Shown: positions 49,418 through 63,005 of the stretch, in pieces
How the letters are laid out: each line of letters starts with the position of its first letter
Position numbering within the stretch: position 1 is the stretch's first letter
From: Piromyces finnis
Taxonomy: Eukaryota > Neocallimastigomycota > Neocallimastigomycetes > Neocallimastigales > Neocallimastigaceae
DNA length: 64,000 nucleotides
Assembly (NCBI GenBank): GCA_002104945.1
Contig: MCFH01000063.1
Span: 124,001 to 188,000, forward strand
Direction: 5' to 3'
The notes under the pieces: generated by a model
What the model saw: the letters and a program-made list of their open reading frames with translations, nothing else
The model's database searches: none
Told to the model about the DNA's origin: nothing
Translations under genes and position numbers: made by a program

Positions 49418-50987
49418 TTAAAAAGTAATAATGAAATGAAAAAGGTAAAAAGAATGAAGATGAATATCACTTTTTAAATAATATTATTCTACCTTTTATA
49501 TAAAAATTAATATAATTTTTATAATTTTTTAAAACATATAATTTCTTTATATATAATAGTATTAATATATTTCTTAATTTTGATGATAAAATAATAAAAT
49601 AAATATAATAATAAAAAAAATAATAAATGTTAAAATATTTTTTATTTTGGGTGTTTATAATTAAATAATACATTAAATATAATCCATTATACTCTTATTA
49701 ACAAAGAATATAAAAGAACATAAAATATTTTTAATTTTAATTCTTTGTTAAATTAAACTATATCAAATAATTTAAATTACTAATATAAAAAAAAGCTAAA
49801 AATAAATATTGATTTCTTCTTTTTAATTTTGAGTGGTATCAAATCAAAATATGTTTTAATGGCAGCAAACATTTTAAAATCTTTATAATTATTTTAATTA
49901 AAAGTTTAGCATAAGAATTACGATCTCCTTTGGTTGCGCTGGCCCTACTGTTTCTTTAACATTGATGTTCTTAGTTGATTACTTTAAACCTTTTGAGCAT
50001 TAACTATTACTGGCCAATGATAAAAGTTATTATTATGAATAAAAGTTTCTCAGTGACTATCATAATTTGCATTATGTATATTTTCTAAATTTAAGAATGT
50101 AATTAGCTAAGTTAAGAAAAGATACACTTTAAAATTTCCTATTTGTTGATTTAATCTGAACTAAAGTATAAGATTTTTCTTGCTTTAGGTTTCTTTATGT
50201 TTTAGGTTGAATCACTATTGTTGAGCATTTTTTGATACTAAAATCTATTTTATTATTAAATAACCAAATCATTAACTCTATTTATCAATATTTTTTATAA
50301 AGAGATTAAAAAGAATTGTAGAAAGTGGAAAGCTAACTTTAACGTACTCCTTTCTAAATATCAAAAGGAGCACTGCCTATTTCATTTGAAATTAACCTAA
50401 GATATTAAATATATGTTTTTGATAAATTATAAACATTTACCAAGAATGCCTAAATAATCTTATTTATAGAGAATATTACAAACAAGCATTAAATCATATG
50501 CTTTTCTAAGATTTAAAAAGACTAAATATATTTCTTTATTATCTAATTGATGTCTATAACATTGGATTGAAATGAAAAGACTGGTATTTTCTTCCTTTTA
50601 TGCGAAAACCAAATTATGAACAAATTATAAAAAAAGAGCAAATAATGAACAAATTAAAGAAAAATATGGTATTTACTACTTTTATAAAAGTAATGAAAAT
50701 CAATTTAATTCTGAAATATAATAATAATATTATTATTATTGCGGAACCGTTTTAATTATAAATATCAAATAATTAAAAATTTTAATAATAGTATAATTCT
50801 AAAATTTTTAGTAAAAATATTTTTATTTAACTTTTATTTGATGATATAAAAATTTAAGTTTTTATCTTATAAATATTTTAATACTACTAATTATTAAGTA
50901 TTGATTAATGAATATGTATTTCAATAGACATAAGTGATGATGACTCATCCTTTTCTATAATAGGAATACTAAAGTGATAAAGATGAT
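49418..50987. other. Intergenic region with a possible mobile-element remnant
   Basis: Mostly AT-rich. At 49918-50030 there is a GC-richer phrase (gatctcctttggttgcgctgg...) unlike the rest. It resembles the composition of the SINE-like inserts, but I see no tail, boxes or target duplication. 50140-50700 holds short frames without clear meaning. Confidence 0.35.
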
Positions 50988-53657
50988 TTAATTTAATGAG
51001 AGAATAGTATTTAACATTAAAGAATAGACTTTTTCTAAAAAGTTAAGATAATCTTTATTCTTTATATCAAATAACTCATTAAAGATAGACTCTCCACCAT
51101 TTTCTTTAATATAATCAACCATAGAATAAAATGCTTCTTCCCAACTATAATGATACATTGTAAATAGAGAGTTAAATTCTTCTTTAGCATCATTGAGTTT
51201 TAAAATTTGCATAAGTTGGCAATTTCCAAGCAATACATTTATGAATTCGGCATAGATTTGAACTGAATTACCAAATTGAGATATATCATTATGAATTTTT
51301 TTTGGGAGCTTGCTTCTCTTTAGTTTAAGGCTTCTGTTATAATGCTTTGTTAATATAGTAAAAGTGTTGCTACAATCCATTTTATTTTCTTTTAAATTAT
51401 TTTCAATAGAAAAATTAGATAAATTTTTTGGAATGTCTTTTACATACTTTCTACTTTTGATATAGATTGATTTATGTAAATAGGAAAATGATAATGCTGC
51501 CACACATGATGCTACTAGAGCTTCGAATTCATAGGTATGAAGAACCGTCGTTTTGGTATTAGAAATATTTTTTTCATCAGGGATATTCCTTTCATTGTTA
51601 TTTTTATATGTATTATAGAATTGGATATAAGAATTGCTACTACCTTCAGGAGCAAAGGTATTATTTTTAATTTTTTCAATTAAATAGAATCGAAGATTAG
51701 CTACTCCTACCATAAGATAATAAGGTAATTTTTTAATTGAATCAATATTACTATGAAAAGTATCTAAATATTTGATAAATTTTTCCTCTAGAGTGGTTGG
51801 GAATGTTTTTGTTGAATCAATAGGAATAATTATTTCCTTATGAGCAATTTTATTATCATCTGTATAATATTCTAAAATAGAATATTCTTTTGGTATTGTA
51901 TTATTATTGGATTGAGTTTTATTTGTTGCTGTTGCTGTTGCTGTTGCTGTTGTTGTTGTTGTTGTATGGGATGGTTTATATTCTTGATAATTTCTTAAAA
52001 GTAATAATTCATAAAGCTCAAGTCTTAATTTTTTTGTTATTAACCAACAATTTTCTTTATTTAAATTTTCAAAATATTGAGTACATTTATAAAAATGGTT
52101 ATACAAAACTTTTAAATATAAATAAAAAAAAAGATTCTTTAGTTTAACAATAATTATTATTTCCTTTTTAATTATAAATTATAAATGCTAGATAATAGGT
52201 ATTAAGTGATACATTACCATTTAATAATAAATCGTATATTTTACCGTTATAATAACTATGAAGAATATCTTTATTAATACATTTTATATCCGTATATTTT
52301 AGTGCTGTTAAGTTATATTCATTGACTGAATTTACTAAATTGGTGTAACACAATTTTTCTAAATCTTCATTTTTTTCCTTATTTTTAAATTTAAATAATT
52401 CACTAATAATTAATTTTTGTTTTTCTTCAACAGAGGTATCAGGAGAAGAACATTTTTTATCTACATTTTCTTTAATTTCTAATAAAAATTTTGAGACACT
52501 AATATATTTATTACTCTTGACATCGTCACCATCCCTATTATTATAATGATTTATTTGACTTAATAAAGATGGATATTTACTAAGTGTAAAATAGTCATTA
52601 TCACATAAAGTTGCAAATATTGGTAAATATTCCTTAGAAATTCCCAAATATTCGGTAAGAGCGGTATTTTTATAGATTTTATAATATATTTTACTAGATT
52701 TTTGAGTAAAAGTAAATATTAATGATTCTATATTAATATATCCTGGTATATCATAAATATAAAAATCAGAATCATTACTAATAACATAACTTTTTTATTT
52801 TTAATCAAATGATATATATTTTTAAAAAAATATTTTAGTTATGAATAATATATATGAATATATATAATAGTAATAAATAAATTAAAAAAAAAAAGTGTTT
52901 TAGTTATAAATGGTATGAATAATATATAAATAATAAAAATAATAACTAATATAAATAAAAAGAATTTTATCTTACCCATTATATTTTTTGGCTAAATATG
53001 CAATATCAGAATCGGCTTCAAATAAAGAAAATCTTACATCAAGTTTTTTTAAATAATCCTTTGCATCAAATAACAATTGAGCATAAGCCACTTTTAATAA
53101 TGGTGTAGCACAAATCTTTTCTGGTTTTAAGAAACCATTCTTTTTTTTGTTTGAAACAATTTTATTATAAAATTTTTTAATAGATTTAACTCTTTTATCT
53201 GCCCTACCTAAGTTTGTATTTTTTTTAATATCAGTATCCATACCATCAAATACAAAGAATATCTTTTCAAGATTGTTGATAGCTAATAATTGAAAAAGAT
53301 ACTATATATTGATTAAGATAAAAAATAAAAAAAAAAAAAGAGAATTATTTTATTTAGAAAAAAAATCAAACCCTTTTGAATCGTGAAAAATATTATTTAT
53401 ATGGAGTAATAAAAAACCTTTTTTAGTAATTTGAAAAAAGATATATTATCAAAAACAAACCATTTTAATTGGTTTGCTAAGTAATAAAAAAAGGAGTTTG
53501 CATCAATAATTAAATTTAATTCATTTTTTTCATTCTTATTATCCATAGTGTATTCATTATTTTGTAATTGATAGTATTCCTTTTTGTCTATATTCCAGTG
53601 AGAATGTTCGAGTTTTATATTTTTTGTCATAAAAGCATTAAGTTTCTTTACACCCAT
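50988..53657 (-). CDS. Asteroid-type XPG/FEN1-like nuclease (752 aa, 4 exons)
   Basis: Exons on the minus strand: 53418-53657, 52976-53301, 52218-52789, 50988-52108. Introns of 116, 186 and 109 bp all have GT..AG ends, and the total is 2259 nt. The start MGVKKLNAF matches the MGVxxL N-terminus of the XPG/FEN1 superfamily; an upstream in-frame Met (53672) is less likely. Metal-binding positions expected for the fold are visible: IIDAN (Asp52), FVFDG (Asp99), EADSD (175-179) and SNDSDF (193-198). The EAD.DIA.LA.KY..YVISNDSDFYIYD block is typical of Asteroid (ASTE1) proteins, which have been linked to structure-specific DNA flap cleavage in double-strand break repair. The C-terminal two thirds are helical, with a Thr-rich (TAT)n linker coded near 51925-51962. 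Likely nuclear. No functional link to neighbours. Confidence 0.88.
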
Positions 53658-56600
53658 TTTTAAAAATATCAAAATTTATTAATATGGAATTTACAATAAG
53701 CAAAAGTAAAAAAACTCTTTCACTTTATATATATGCCTTTTCTTTTGGACATACATATAAATTGAAAAAAGAAATTTGGACATATAATTAAAAAATTGGT
53801 TAATATAGTAATAATAAAAAAAATATAAAATGCTATTAGAAAAAATTTTTTTCTTGTATAAATGATAAAATCTTTTTAATACCATATTTATATAATAAAG
53901 TTTTTTTAAATTTTTTAAAAGTAAAAATGGTAAATATATATAATTATTATTAAATTCTTTATGTATATTATATTTAAATTTAAATATTTATATGGAAAAA
54001 GAAAGGAAATAGTTTCTTTTTTTCTTTTTTTTTTTTGTATTATAAAAAGATTTATTTAATATTAAAGGAATGGAAATGTTTTTTAAATTATAATAATTAA
54101 ATCTAACCCTATTCAATAAATAATTTTAAAAGTGGATTATTCATTATTCTATTACAACGATGTACAACGATGTACAACAAATATAAAATAAATTAAATTA
54201 TATAAAATGGTCATAAAAACCTTAATTAGTAATATAATTGAATATTACTATAAATGTTATATAAACATAAATTAATGTAATATTGGAATAGATTATCATG
54301 TAGTTTTTAGTACATTTTATTTAGTACATTAATGTATTTATCATATTTTTATAATTATGTGATAAAGCATTTATAGTAATTATAGTATTTAATATATAAA
54401 CAGATAAACAAACTTTATAGTTAGACTTTAGTATAAATTAATAGAAAATAGAGTAAAGGAGTCTTTATCTAAGAATATAATAGTTAGGAAAAGACATTCT
54501 TACGCTCATATAATATTAAGAATGTATTTGAATAATTTATAAAGTATAAAAGACAACCCACAAATCCTGAGTCAATTAAACTAGAGTTGTATCACTATAT
54601 AATTACAACTTTTAAATATTTTAAATTTTATCATCAAATACTTTTTTTTTTGATAATAAAATAGAAATTTTGTAATAAAGAAATGAAATGTGTTTGTTGA
54701 AAATGCATTTTTCTATTTAAAAATAAAATAAAATAAAAAAAACCTTTTCAAGATTGATACCACTATTAATTTTTTTTTTTAATTATTGTATCAAAGAAAA
54801 TGAATTTTTTCCGATGTTAATAAAGTACAATAATAACATTTAAAACTTTAATTTTCATATGAATACAAAAAATTAATTTATAAAGATTATGAAAAAAAAA
54901 AAAGATGAAATATTTATTTAATCATAAAATAAAAAGATAACTTTCTTTAATTGAAAATTTTTTTTAATTCTATAAAATATGCCTTTATTTAACTGCATGA
55001 ATAGATAATATTTTTTTTTCTCCATGCAGTCAGATAAAGAAGACGTTTTTCCATTTCAATTTTCAATTTTAGTCACTGGCTAAATATAATAAAATATATG
55101 CTTATTAATGTGATTTCCAATATTTCTTTTATAAATTAAAATGAATATTTTGAATATTTCAATTTTATATATTAATTTATTAATAAATAATTATTAATTG
55201 AATAGGAACCTTAATTATTATTAAAATATTATTAAAATATTAATTATCCATATTAAAAATATCTTTATTTAAATTTTTTAATTTATAATTTCAAACATTT
55301 TTAAATATCTTTAAAATATATTATTTTTAATATTTATTAAAGTTTAACATCAAAAAATAAAACATTTTGTTAATTTAAAAAATAAATTAAAACTTGATTA
55401 AAAAATTTTAATTTTAATGAGCTAGAACTAGAAACAAAAATATACCAAATATAGTAAATTAATATTATAAATTAGGAAATGTTACATTTTTTAATTTATT
55501 TTAATATTTCATACGACATAAATCCAAAGTTGAAAAGGAAAAATAAATTGGTATTTACAAAAATATTTTATTTTTAGTAAAGCAGGTAATTAAAAGTAAA
55601 ACTTATTAAATAATAATAAAACCTGTAATATAATAAAATAATGGATTTCTTTTTTCTATTCTTCTTCATCACTATTTATATTAATATAATTGAAAAAATA
55701 ATCATAATTTTATTTTTATTTAAATGAATTAAATTGTTTGTAATGAAAACATTATGAAATGTAATATAAATAAAGAGTATTATTCATTTTATCTTTTTCA
55801 TTGGTAATCATTTTAATATAAAGCTAATTAATTAGTTTTAATTAAAAATTATAGGTCAATTCATTTTATTAAAAGGATGTTGGCTAGTTCTTTTTATTTA
55901 TCTAACATATTCATTTAATTCTATATCTATTTATATTTTATGCTATTATACTATTCTTATTTATGTACTAACTAGTTTACTAGTTTTATTGTTTTAATGC
56001 TTTATTTCTTCATAATAAAAGTAGAGGAAGGTTGTTACTAATTCATCTTTTTTTTATCATTTCAAAAATTATTTTTTTAATGGTATCGGAATTCAAAAAA
56101 AAAAGAGTACAAAATATTAAAAGATCAACAAACTTTCTTTTATGAATTTTAAATTTCAATTAAAAACAATAGTAATGAAATGATTATCCAAATCGATAAA
56201 AAATGAATGAATAAAATAAATAAATTATTATAAATAAATGAATAAAAAAGTAATAAATGAATAAATAACTATGTTCTAAATGATATTAAATAAATGAATA
56301 CATTATAATAATTATAAAAAAATAAATAATAGATGGATAGATAATAATTTATAACAATACCATTTAATCATTATAATTTAAAGTATGAGTAAATTAATAT
56401 AAATTTTTTTTTTATCAATAAAATATTATAATTTTAAAACATTAATAAATAATAATTAAAAAGAATATGTGATAATACCTTTATGTGTTTTAAAATATTC
56501 ATTTCATTTTAATTCTATTTTCAATAAAGTAAGTGATAAATAAATAAAAAAAAAACCAAAGAATCTAGCTTTTTTTAATACAGTTTTTTTATTATTATTT

Positions 56601-57704
56601 ATTCATTCTTTATTTTTGTATTGTTCTTTTCCACCTACTAAAATTCAAGTTCATAATGATTGAGATGGAAGAGCCAAATTGTGAAAATATTTTTTATAAT
56701 AATTAAAGTTTTTCATTCATGTTTAATTGGTTTTACCCACACATTAAAAATCTTCGGGTTTTCTAGGCCAAAAAAATTTTTTTCATTTATCCATTTCATT
56801 ATATTAACTTTGGATACAACCTTAAAAATTATCAAAAAAAAAAAAAAGTAAGCACATTTTTAACTTTAAATTAGTAAAATGCAAAGCAACTTTATACACT
56901 TTTATTAACATTTCAAAGTTAAACATTTTCATATATAAAAAAAACTTTTTAAATATTATTATTAGTTATAATAAATAATATTAAAAATAATAATAAAACA
57001 ATTCTATTCTTTTTTTTTTTTAAATAGTTTCATTTTTGAAATAAATTTTCAATATTCTTTTTTAATTAATCGTAAAACCAATGTAAAAAACATATTATAT
57101 ATATTAAAAATTTTAAACTTTAATAAATAATATTTTGTTAGTTTTTTTTTAGTTTTAGCCATGGAAGTTTGGCTAGATTTTTTTTTAATTATTAATTAAT
57201 AGAAATAAATAAAATTTAATTTATAATAATAATATATTAAATTTAATATGTTTAATGTTTTAAAAAAAAAAAAAAAAACAACTTTTTATTAATAAATAAC
57301 AATAGTTACCTACTTACCTACCTTTACCTATAACTTTATTTATACTTCATAATACTAATTTTTATTTATTACTAATTAATCGTAATTATTAATAAAATGT
57401 AGTTATATAATTCTTTATATAAGTAATAATTAAATTTAATTTATCTTACCAAAAAACAGTAATTTTTGAATGAATATAAAAAGAAGTGAAAAAGTCTATT
57501 TTTTTTTTTTTTATTTTGTTTATTTTGTAAAATTATTCCTATTAAACTAATAATAATAATAATAATAAAAAGAAATAATTAATTTAAGAATATTTTGTAT
57601 AAAGATAAAAAAGAAAACAAATAAAAAAAATATTTATTAATATTTTTTTTTACACTTACACTAGTAGTATTTTTGTATTATAAAAACCAAAAACAAAAAA
57701 AAAA
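53658..57704. other. Long AT-rich intergenic region
   Basis: About 4 kb. A perfect 8-bp inverted repeat (ctgcatg..catgcag, 54993-55030) flanks a T-rich loop, and a short tandem word (acaacgatgt, 54155-54177) is present. An ATG at 56660 opens a 63-codon frame of hydrophobic residues ending in lysines, with no supporting feature. Poly(A/T) tracts are common, including A17 at about 57264. The last 150 bp before 57705 are pyrimidine- and A-rich, as expected of a fungal promoter/leader. Confidence 0.5.
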
Positions 57705-59030
57705 ATGTCTCAGGAAACTATAAATACTTTATATACTAACAATTTATCCGACAAGTATGTTGAAACTATATATGTCAATGATAAAAATGGACATTTATAT
57801 CAAGATATTAATGAAAAGAATTTTGTAGGAGCAAGATTAATTATGATTATTATTATTCTTAGTTGGTGGTTATATGGAAAATACGCTTATTTATGTATTC
57901 GTGGTTTAATAAGACACAAAAATTTCAATTTTATATTCCCATTTACAGCTGCTATTTTTGCTTTTGCTAACAATACAAATGATATTTTCCATTTTATTTA
58001 TCATCCAAAAAATTGCCATCCATTTTGGATTATATTTACTGCTTCAGCAACTTTAAATTGGGCTCCTATTTCTTGGTTACAAGCTTATCGTTTAATTCTC
58101 ATTGCTAAAATTTATTTATCAAAAAAGGGTTATTACTTTATAAGTTTTCTTGCTGTTGCTTTCAGTGCTACCTATTCTACTTTTTACTTCCTTAATCTTA
58201 ATGCATTTAACAGTGAAAGAAACTTTACTAATGGTTGCTCTCCAACTAACCCAGGTACTTACACTCGTCAAGTCATGATTTTTGATATTATTGATTCTGT
58301 ATTTTCTATTGCAATGCTTTGTGTTTTGGTTTACAGATCTGTAAAGAATTTAAAGGAAATGAATACAAGAAATGAAAGATTAAATGATTTAGTCGGACAA
58401 GGTGTCATTGAATTAATTATTATTGGTATTGCTAAAGTTATTATCTATCCAATTATTATTGCTACCTCTGAAAAGCCAGGTTTTGATTGTTTCTGGGATA
58501 TTTTATCAGTTATTGTCATTATCAGTGCCTTTAAGATGGTTAACTTTCCTTATGAAAGAAATGATTTCGATAAACAAAGACGTAATAATTTAAGAAAACG
58601 TGTCTTTAATTTCATTGACTCTAACGTTGGTAAATCAAGCTCCAACGAATTCCTTGGTAGCAGTATGTATAATAAATTTCCAAAGATTGAAACTAGTAAT
58701 GGTTATAATTCTCCAAATAAGGAATATAGTTCTTCTTACAGTGTAAATAGTTCAAATTCTACAGCTTACAGTCCAAATTACAATTCAAATTTCAATCTTT
58801 CTGACCCAAAATCTTACAAACCAATCATTAAGAATGACATATTTAATAATCCAAATTATAACTATAATAATTTAAATAGTAATAATAATAATGCTAATGC
58901 TTTCAATAATGCTACTGCTGCTACCACTACTACTACTACTACTATTAATACTACTACAAATGCTACTATAAATAATAATTCTTACAATTTAAAATATAAT
59001 TCTCTTAAAAGAAATAATTATAACGTCTAG
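57705..59030 (+). CDS. Seven-helix receptor-like membrane protein (441 aa)
   Basis: Single exon; the start follows an A-rich leader (caaaaaaaaaaATGTCTCAG). Hydrophobic segments at about 43-67, 76-99, 107-138, 142-165, 190-213, 233-252 and 261-280 make seven helices. A 40-residue N-terminus precedes them and a 160-residue Ser/Asn/Thr-rich tail follows. A Cys before helix 3 (KNCHPFW) and one in the loop between helices 4 and 5 (NGCSPTN) could form the disulphide typical of GPCRs. SWLQAYRLILIAKIY at the end of helix 3 occupies the DRY position. It is not related in sequence to the class C receptors upstream. I do not recognise a named family; a fungal orphan GPCR is the best description. The tail ends in poly-Asn and Thr runs encoded by AAT and ACT triplets. 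Confidence 0.82.
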   Translation: MSQETINTLYTNNLSDKYVETIYVNDKNGHLYQDINEKNFVGARLIMIIIILSWWLYGKYAYLCIRGLIRHKNFNFIFPFTAAIFAFANNTNDIFHFIYHPKNCHPFWIIFTASATLNWAPISWLQAYRLILIAKIYLSKKGYYFISFLAVAFSATYSTFYFLNLNAFNSERNFTNGCSPTNPGTYTRQVMIFDIIDSVFSIAMLCVLVYRSVKNLKEMNTRNERLNDLVGQGVIELIIIGIAKVIIYPIIIATSEKPGFDCFWDILSVIVIISAFKMVNFPYERNDFDKQRRNNLRKRVFNFIDSNVGKSSSNEFLGSSMYNKFPKIETSNGYNSPNKEYSSSYSVNSSNSTAYSPNYNSNFNLSDPKSYKPIIKNDIFNNPNYNYNNLNSNNNNANAFNNATAATTTTTTTINTTTNATINNNSYNLKYNSLKRNNYNV

Positions 59031-59590
59031 AAGAGGACAGTGAAATGAGTAAAACAACAACAAAACAATATTTTAAAAATTCATTTTTGAAAAAATTAAA
59101 GATAAAAATAAAAAAAGAATGAAATAATACCTTTCATTTTAGATTTTATTTTTATTTTTGTATAGTAGTTCTGAAAAATAAATTTTAAATTTTATAATAA
59201 ACTATCCTATTTATAGATAATTACTAAACCATTAGAATATAGCTATAAAATAAAATATAAAATATAAAAAATATAATAATATATAAATTAAGAATGCATA
59301 ATTATATATATAATAATCATAGATATTATAATTATTCTATGATATAATAAGTAATCTCTTGAAGGGAAAACTATTAATTCATTATAGCATATAACTATGT
59401 ATAATTAAAAATTTTATCATAACATTTATTTCTTTAATGTATTATATTATTAAATCTAATAAAATAGTAACTCATATAATTTAAGCAAATTTAAAAAATA
59501 CAAATAAATAAAATATTAAAGAATATTAAAAAAAAAAGAATATTTCATTTTATTTTTTGCATTGTTACTATAATTAATAAATATAAAAAA
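59031..59590. other. Intergenic region
   Basis: AT-rich 3' flank of the seven-helix gene. No gene is seen. Confidence 0.5.
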
Positions 59591-59594
59591 AAAA

Positions 59595-60030
59595 CAATGA
59601 TTTTGATAATAATACTAATAATACTAATAAGAATAATAATTATAATAATATTAATACTAATACTAATACTAATAAGAATAATAATTATAATAATACTAGT
59701 ACTAATACTAATACTAATACTAATACTAATACTAATACTAATACTAATACTAATACTAATACTAATACTAATACTAATACTAATACTAATACTAATACTA
59801 ATACTAATACTAATACTAATACTAATACTAATACTAATACTAATACTAATACTAATACTAATACTAATACTAATACTAATACTAATACTAATACTAATAC
59901 TAATACTAATACTAATACTAATACTAATACTAATACTAATACTAATACTAATACTAATACTAATACTAATACTAATACTAATACTAATACTAATAAGAAT
60001 AATACTACTAATAATAATAATAATGATGAT
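59595..60030. repeat. Hexanucleotide microsatellite (ACTAAT)n, about 49 perfect units
   Basis: From about 59699 to 59994 the sequence is an uninterrupted repeat of ACTAAT. It is preceded by imperfect AATACT/AATAAG units from 59600 and followed by AAT and GAT triplets to about 60030. All frames are open in places (Ile-Leu or Thr-Asn dipeptides on the plus strand), but this is a consequence of the repeat and not a gene. Confidence 0.95.
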
Positions 60031-60199
60031 GATAAATAATAAAGACTGCTATAACATTATAACTATATTACTACATCTACATCCTAATATTAAAATGGAA
60101 AAATTCACTTTCTAAAATATTTCAAGAATATTCTTGTATATTATAACAATGTGGTATATAAATTTAAATTTATTTAATATATTATTTAATATATATTAA

Positions 60200-60885
60200 T
60201 TAAAGTATATGTTGATTTTGATTGATGATGAACAATTAGAAGACTATGTAAATGCCATGAGTAGTATTTATGAATATATGATGATATCAAATAAAATAAA
60301 CAATTAAATAAATAGACAGTAGTGGATAGAAAAGGAGAAATTCAAAATATTAAAGGTGTTGGCAATGTAAAAATAGCATCAATTTGTGATCAAATTTATC
60401 AATCAATCCAAAAACAAATCAGATAAGAAAGCATTAAAAGCATTGATGAAGACACTTTCTCAAAAACAAATGAATATTTTAGATTTTTCTAAATTATTAT
60501 TAAAATCAATTGACTTTGATTTACAATCATTAGAAAATTCATCAGAAAATATATTTGAAAGTCTTTTTTCAGGAATGGATAAAATGCATGATCAAATAAA
60601 AACAGGAATAAAGATCTTTCGAATATTTCTAGCGAAGATATTCTTCAATATTCAGAAAATACGATATTAAAAAGTATAATTAAAACACCCAAGATTAATG
60701 ATATCTTTGTCAAGTTTATTGAACCCATAATAAAAATAAAATTGATTCTATGAAGAAAGGAATATCGGAATGTATGATTAAATTATTTGCAGTCAACAAT
60801 AATTTTCCAAAAAATATGAAAATGTAATCAATTCATCGAATGAAGACAATAGCATTGAAGATGCATTAATTGGAAAAACATAAAT
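60200..60885 (+). pseudogene. Decayed coding sequence of unknown family
   Basis: Plausible coding stretches follow one another in different frames. They include a piece reading LIDDEQLEDYVNAMSSIYEY (about 60212-60280), KGEIQNIKGVGNVKIASICD (about 60330-60390), and an open frame of 94 codons (60386-60670) with regular hydrophobic spacing. The coding signal then shifts frame at about 60600 and continues to about 60880. There are no GT..AG pairs that repair all breaks. It looks like a degraded fungal gene or transposon fragment; function unknown. Confidence 0.45.
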
Positions 60886-62973
60886 ACATAATCCTTTTTA
60901 GTAAAATATTAATAATTGTAAAGCTTAAAAAATTAATATATATATTCAATAATTCAATATTGATATTAATTTATAGTAAATGCTATGCAATCTCAATATA
61001 ATAAATGTTTAATCTGTTAAAAAAATATCACCACATTTAAAACAAAGTATTTTAAAAGTAGTAGTATCAAATTTTAAATTAAACTATTTAATTAGTATCA
61101 AGTCTTTATACCTTTTTAGGTTTAAAACTCTTTTTTATTTAAAAAAAAAAAGGGGGAAATTTTTTTATTTTGAGTACTTTCAAGAAGCTAATAGCTAAAA
61201 AAAAAAGTGCCTAAAATAAGAAAATAAATCCATTTATATTATTTATATTATTATTATATATTTATAATATAAAAAGCGATAAATTAAAAAATAATTTTAA
61301 AACAACTTTCTGAAACATTTTTTATTGGATGTTTTTCTTAAAAAATGTTTACAAACCTTATTTATTATTAAATATTTAATGAATAGTAGGATGTAAATTA
61401 AAAAATTTAAAAAATTTTAAAGTTTTATTTTTCATATAAATTAAAGTTTATATTCAAAATGTTTTAAAAAATTTTTAATTTAATTAATACAAATAACTTT
61501 AATTTATATTAAAAAATAAAACATCTTAATTAATTTCATAATAAATGAATTTTTAATTAAAAAAGTATTGACATTTTATTTTACTTTATAAAAATTTGTT
61601 TTTGAAAAGCTTTTTGTATTATAGATTTTAGATAAAAATATAGTATTATTATAATTATTCTTAAAAATGTTCATCATGATATAAATAAATAGTATATAAT
61701 ATTAATATATAAATATAATTTATATACTAATTAAAAATGTAATTATAATTATTTTTAATTAACAAAAGTTTAATCTTCTTTCTTAGCCATCATTATATTA
61801 TAATTAATATTAAAACTTTTTAATGTTACACTAATTTATTTAATTAATTAACAATATATTAAATTTAATTATGTAATATATAATAAAAGTTAAGGTAAGA
61901 GTGTGACACAAAAACGAATTTAAAGAAAATGAGACAAAAAATGTATTATTTACAAAATTTTATGTTAGTATAAAAATAAAATAATGATTTAAAATGGATT
62001 ACAAAGTATCATAATGTAAATATTAGTTTCACTCTTTAAAAAGTTCATTGATGTTAATTTATACAATTTGCATATATATATAAACTAATAATTAGTATAA
62101 AAGTTAAAGACATATTAAAAACTTATTACGTTATTAATAGAAGCTATTTTAATTTTAATAGTATTTTTTTTTAAAATAAAAATTTTATTCCTCTATCAAT
62201 GAACCTTTGCACTTTTTTAAATTTAAATTATTTTTAACCAATAAAATTAATGGAAATTTGTAAAAGTTAAAAAAGTTTTGAAAAAAAGAAATAATGAAAG
62301 CTTTTATAATAATTATTATTTTCATTTGGTATATTACAACTATAAGTGAAAATAAATGTGTAATTTTTATTAATAAGAAATATTTATGATTTTATTTTTA
62401 TTTATTGAAAGGTTAAATAATAAATAAATAAAAAAAAACTTTATTCAAATGATTTTGAGCTATCGGTTAATGCTACATCATTCAACTTTTTGCATTGACT
62501 ATTAATATCTTTTCATTAAAAAAAAAAAAACACCTAATGATTTGAATTGCTAAAAATTCAATTGATCACTCTAGCTTTTTTATTACTATAAAATACAAAT
62601 AGAATCAAAAGGTATCAAAAATGACTTTTTAGGTTCATCTCAAAATGAAAGCTCAATACTACATTTATTACTTGAGGAAATTATCGAAATTTTGTATTTA
62701 GCAAAAAAAATATTAAAATATTTATTACTATTATCTTTATTTATTAATAATAACAACATCAATAACAATATTGTCATTATTATTATAGTTATAGTTAATA
62801 TTAATATTCTCTTTCAATTCATATTTCTTTTTAAATTCATATGAGAATAAAATTTATATTAATAACTAACTAAATAACTAACTAACTAACTAAATAAATA
62901 AATAAATAAATAAATTTTAATATACTAAATGACTAATTAAATTTTTATTAAAAAAATTCAAAATTCAAAATTC

Positions 62974-63005
<32 letters not shown>

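Noticed and set aside
56660-56851. 63-codon hydrophobic frame
   Set aside because: No conserved motif, no splice context, ends in an A run; chance frame in AT-rich DNA.
59597-60115. Frame of 172 codons made mainly of Ile-Leu dipeptides
   Set aside because: Direct translation of the ACTAAT microsatellite; every frame of this repeat lacks stops.
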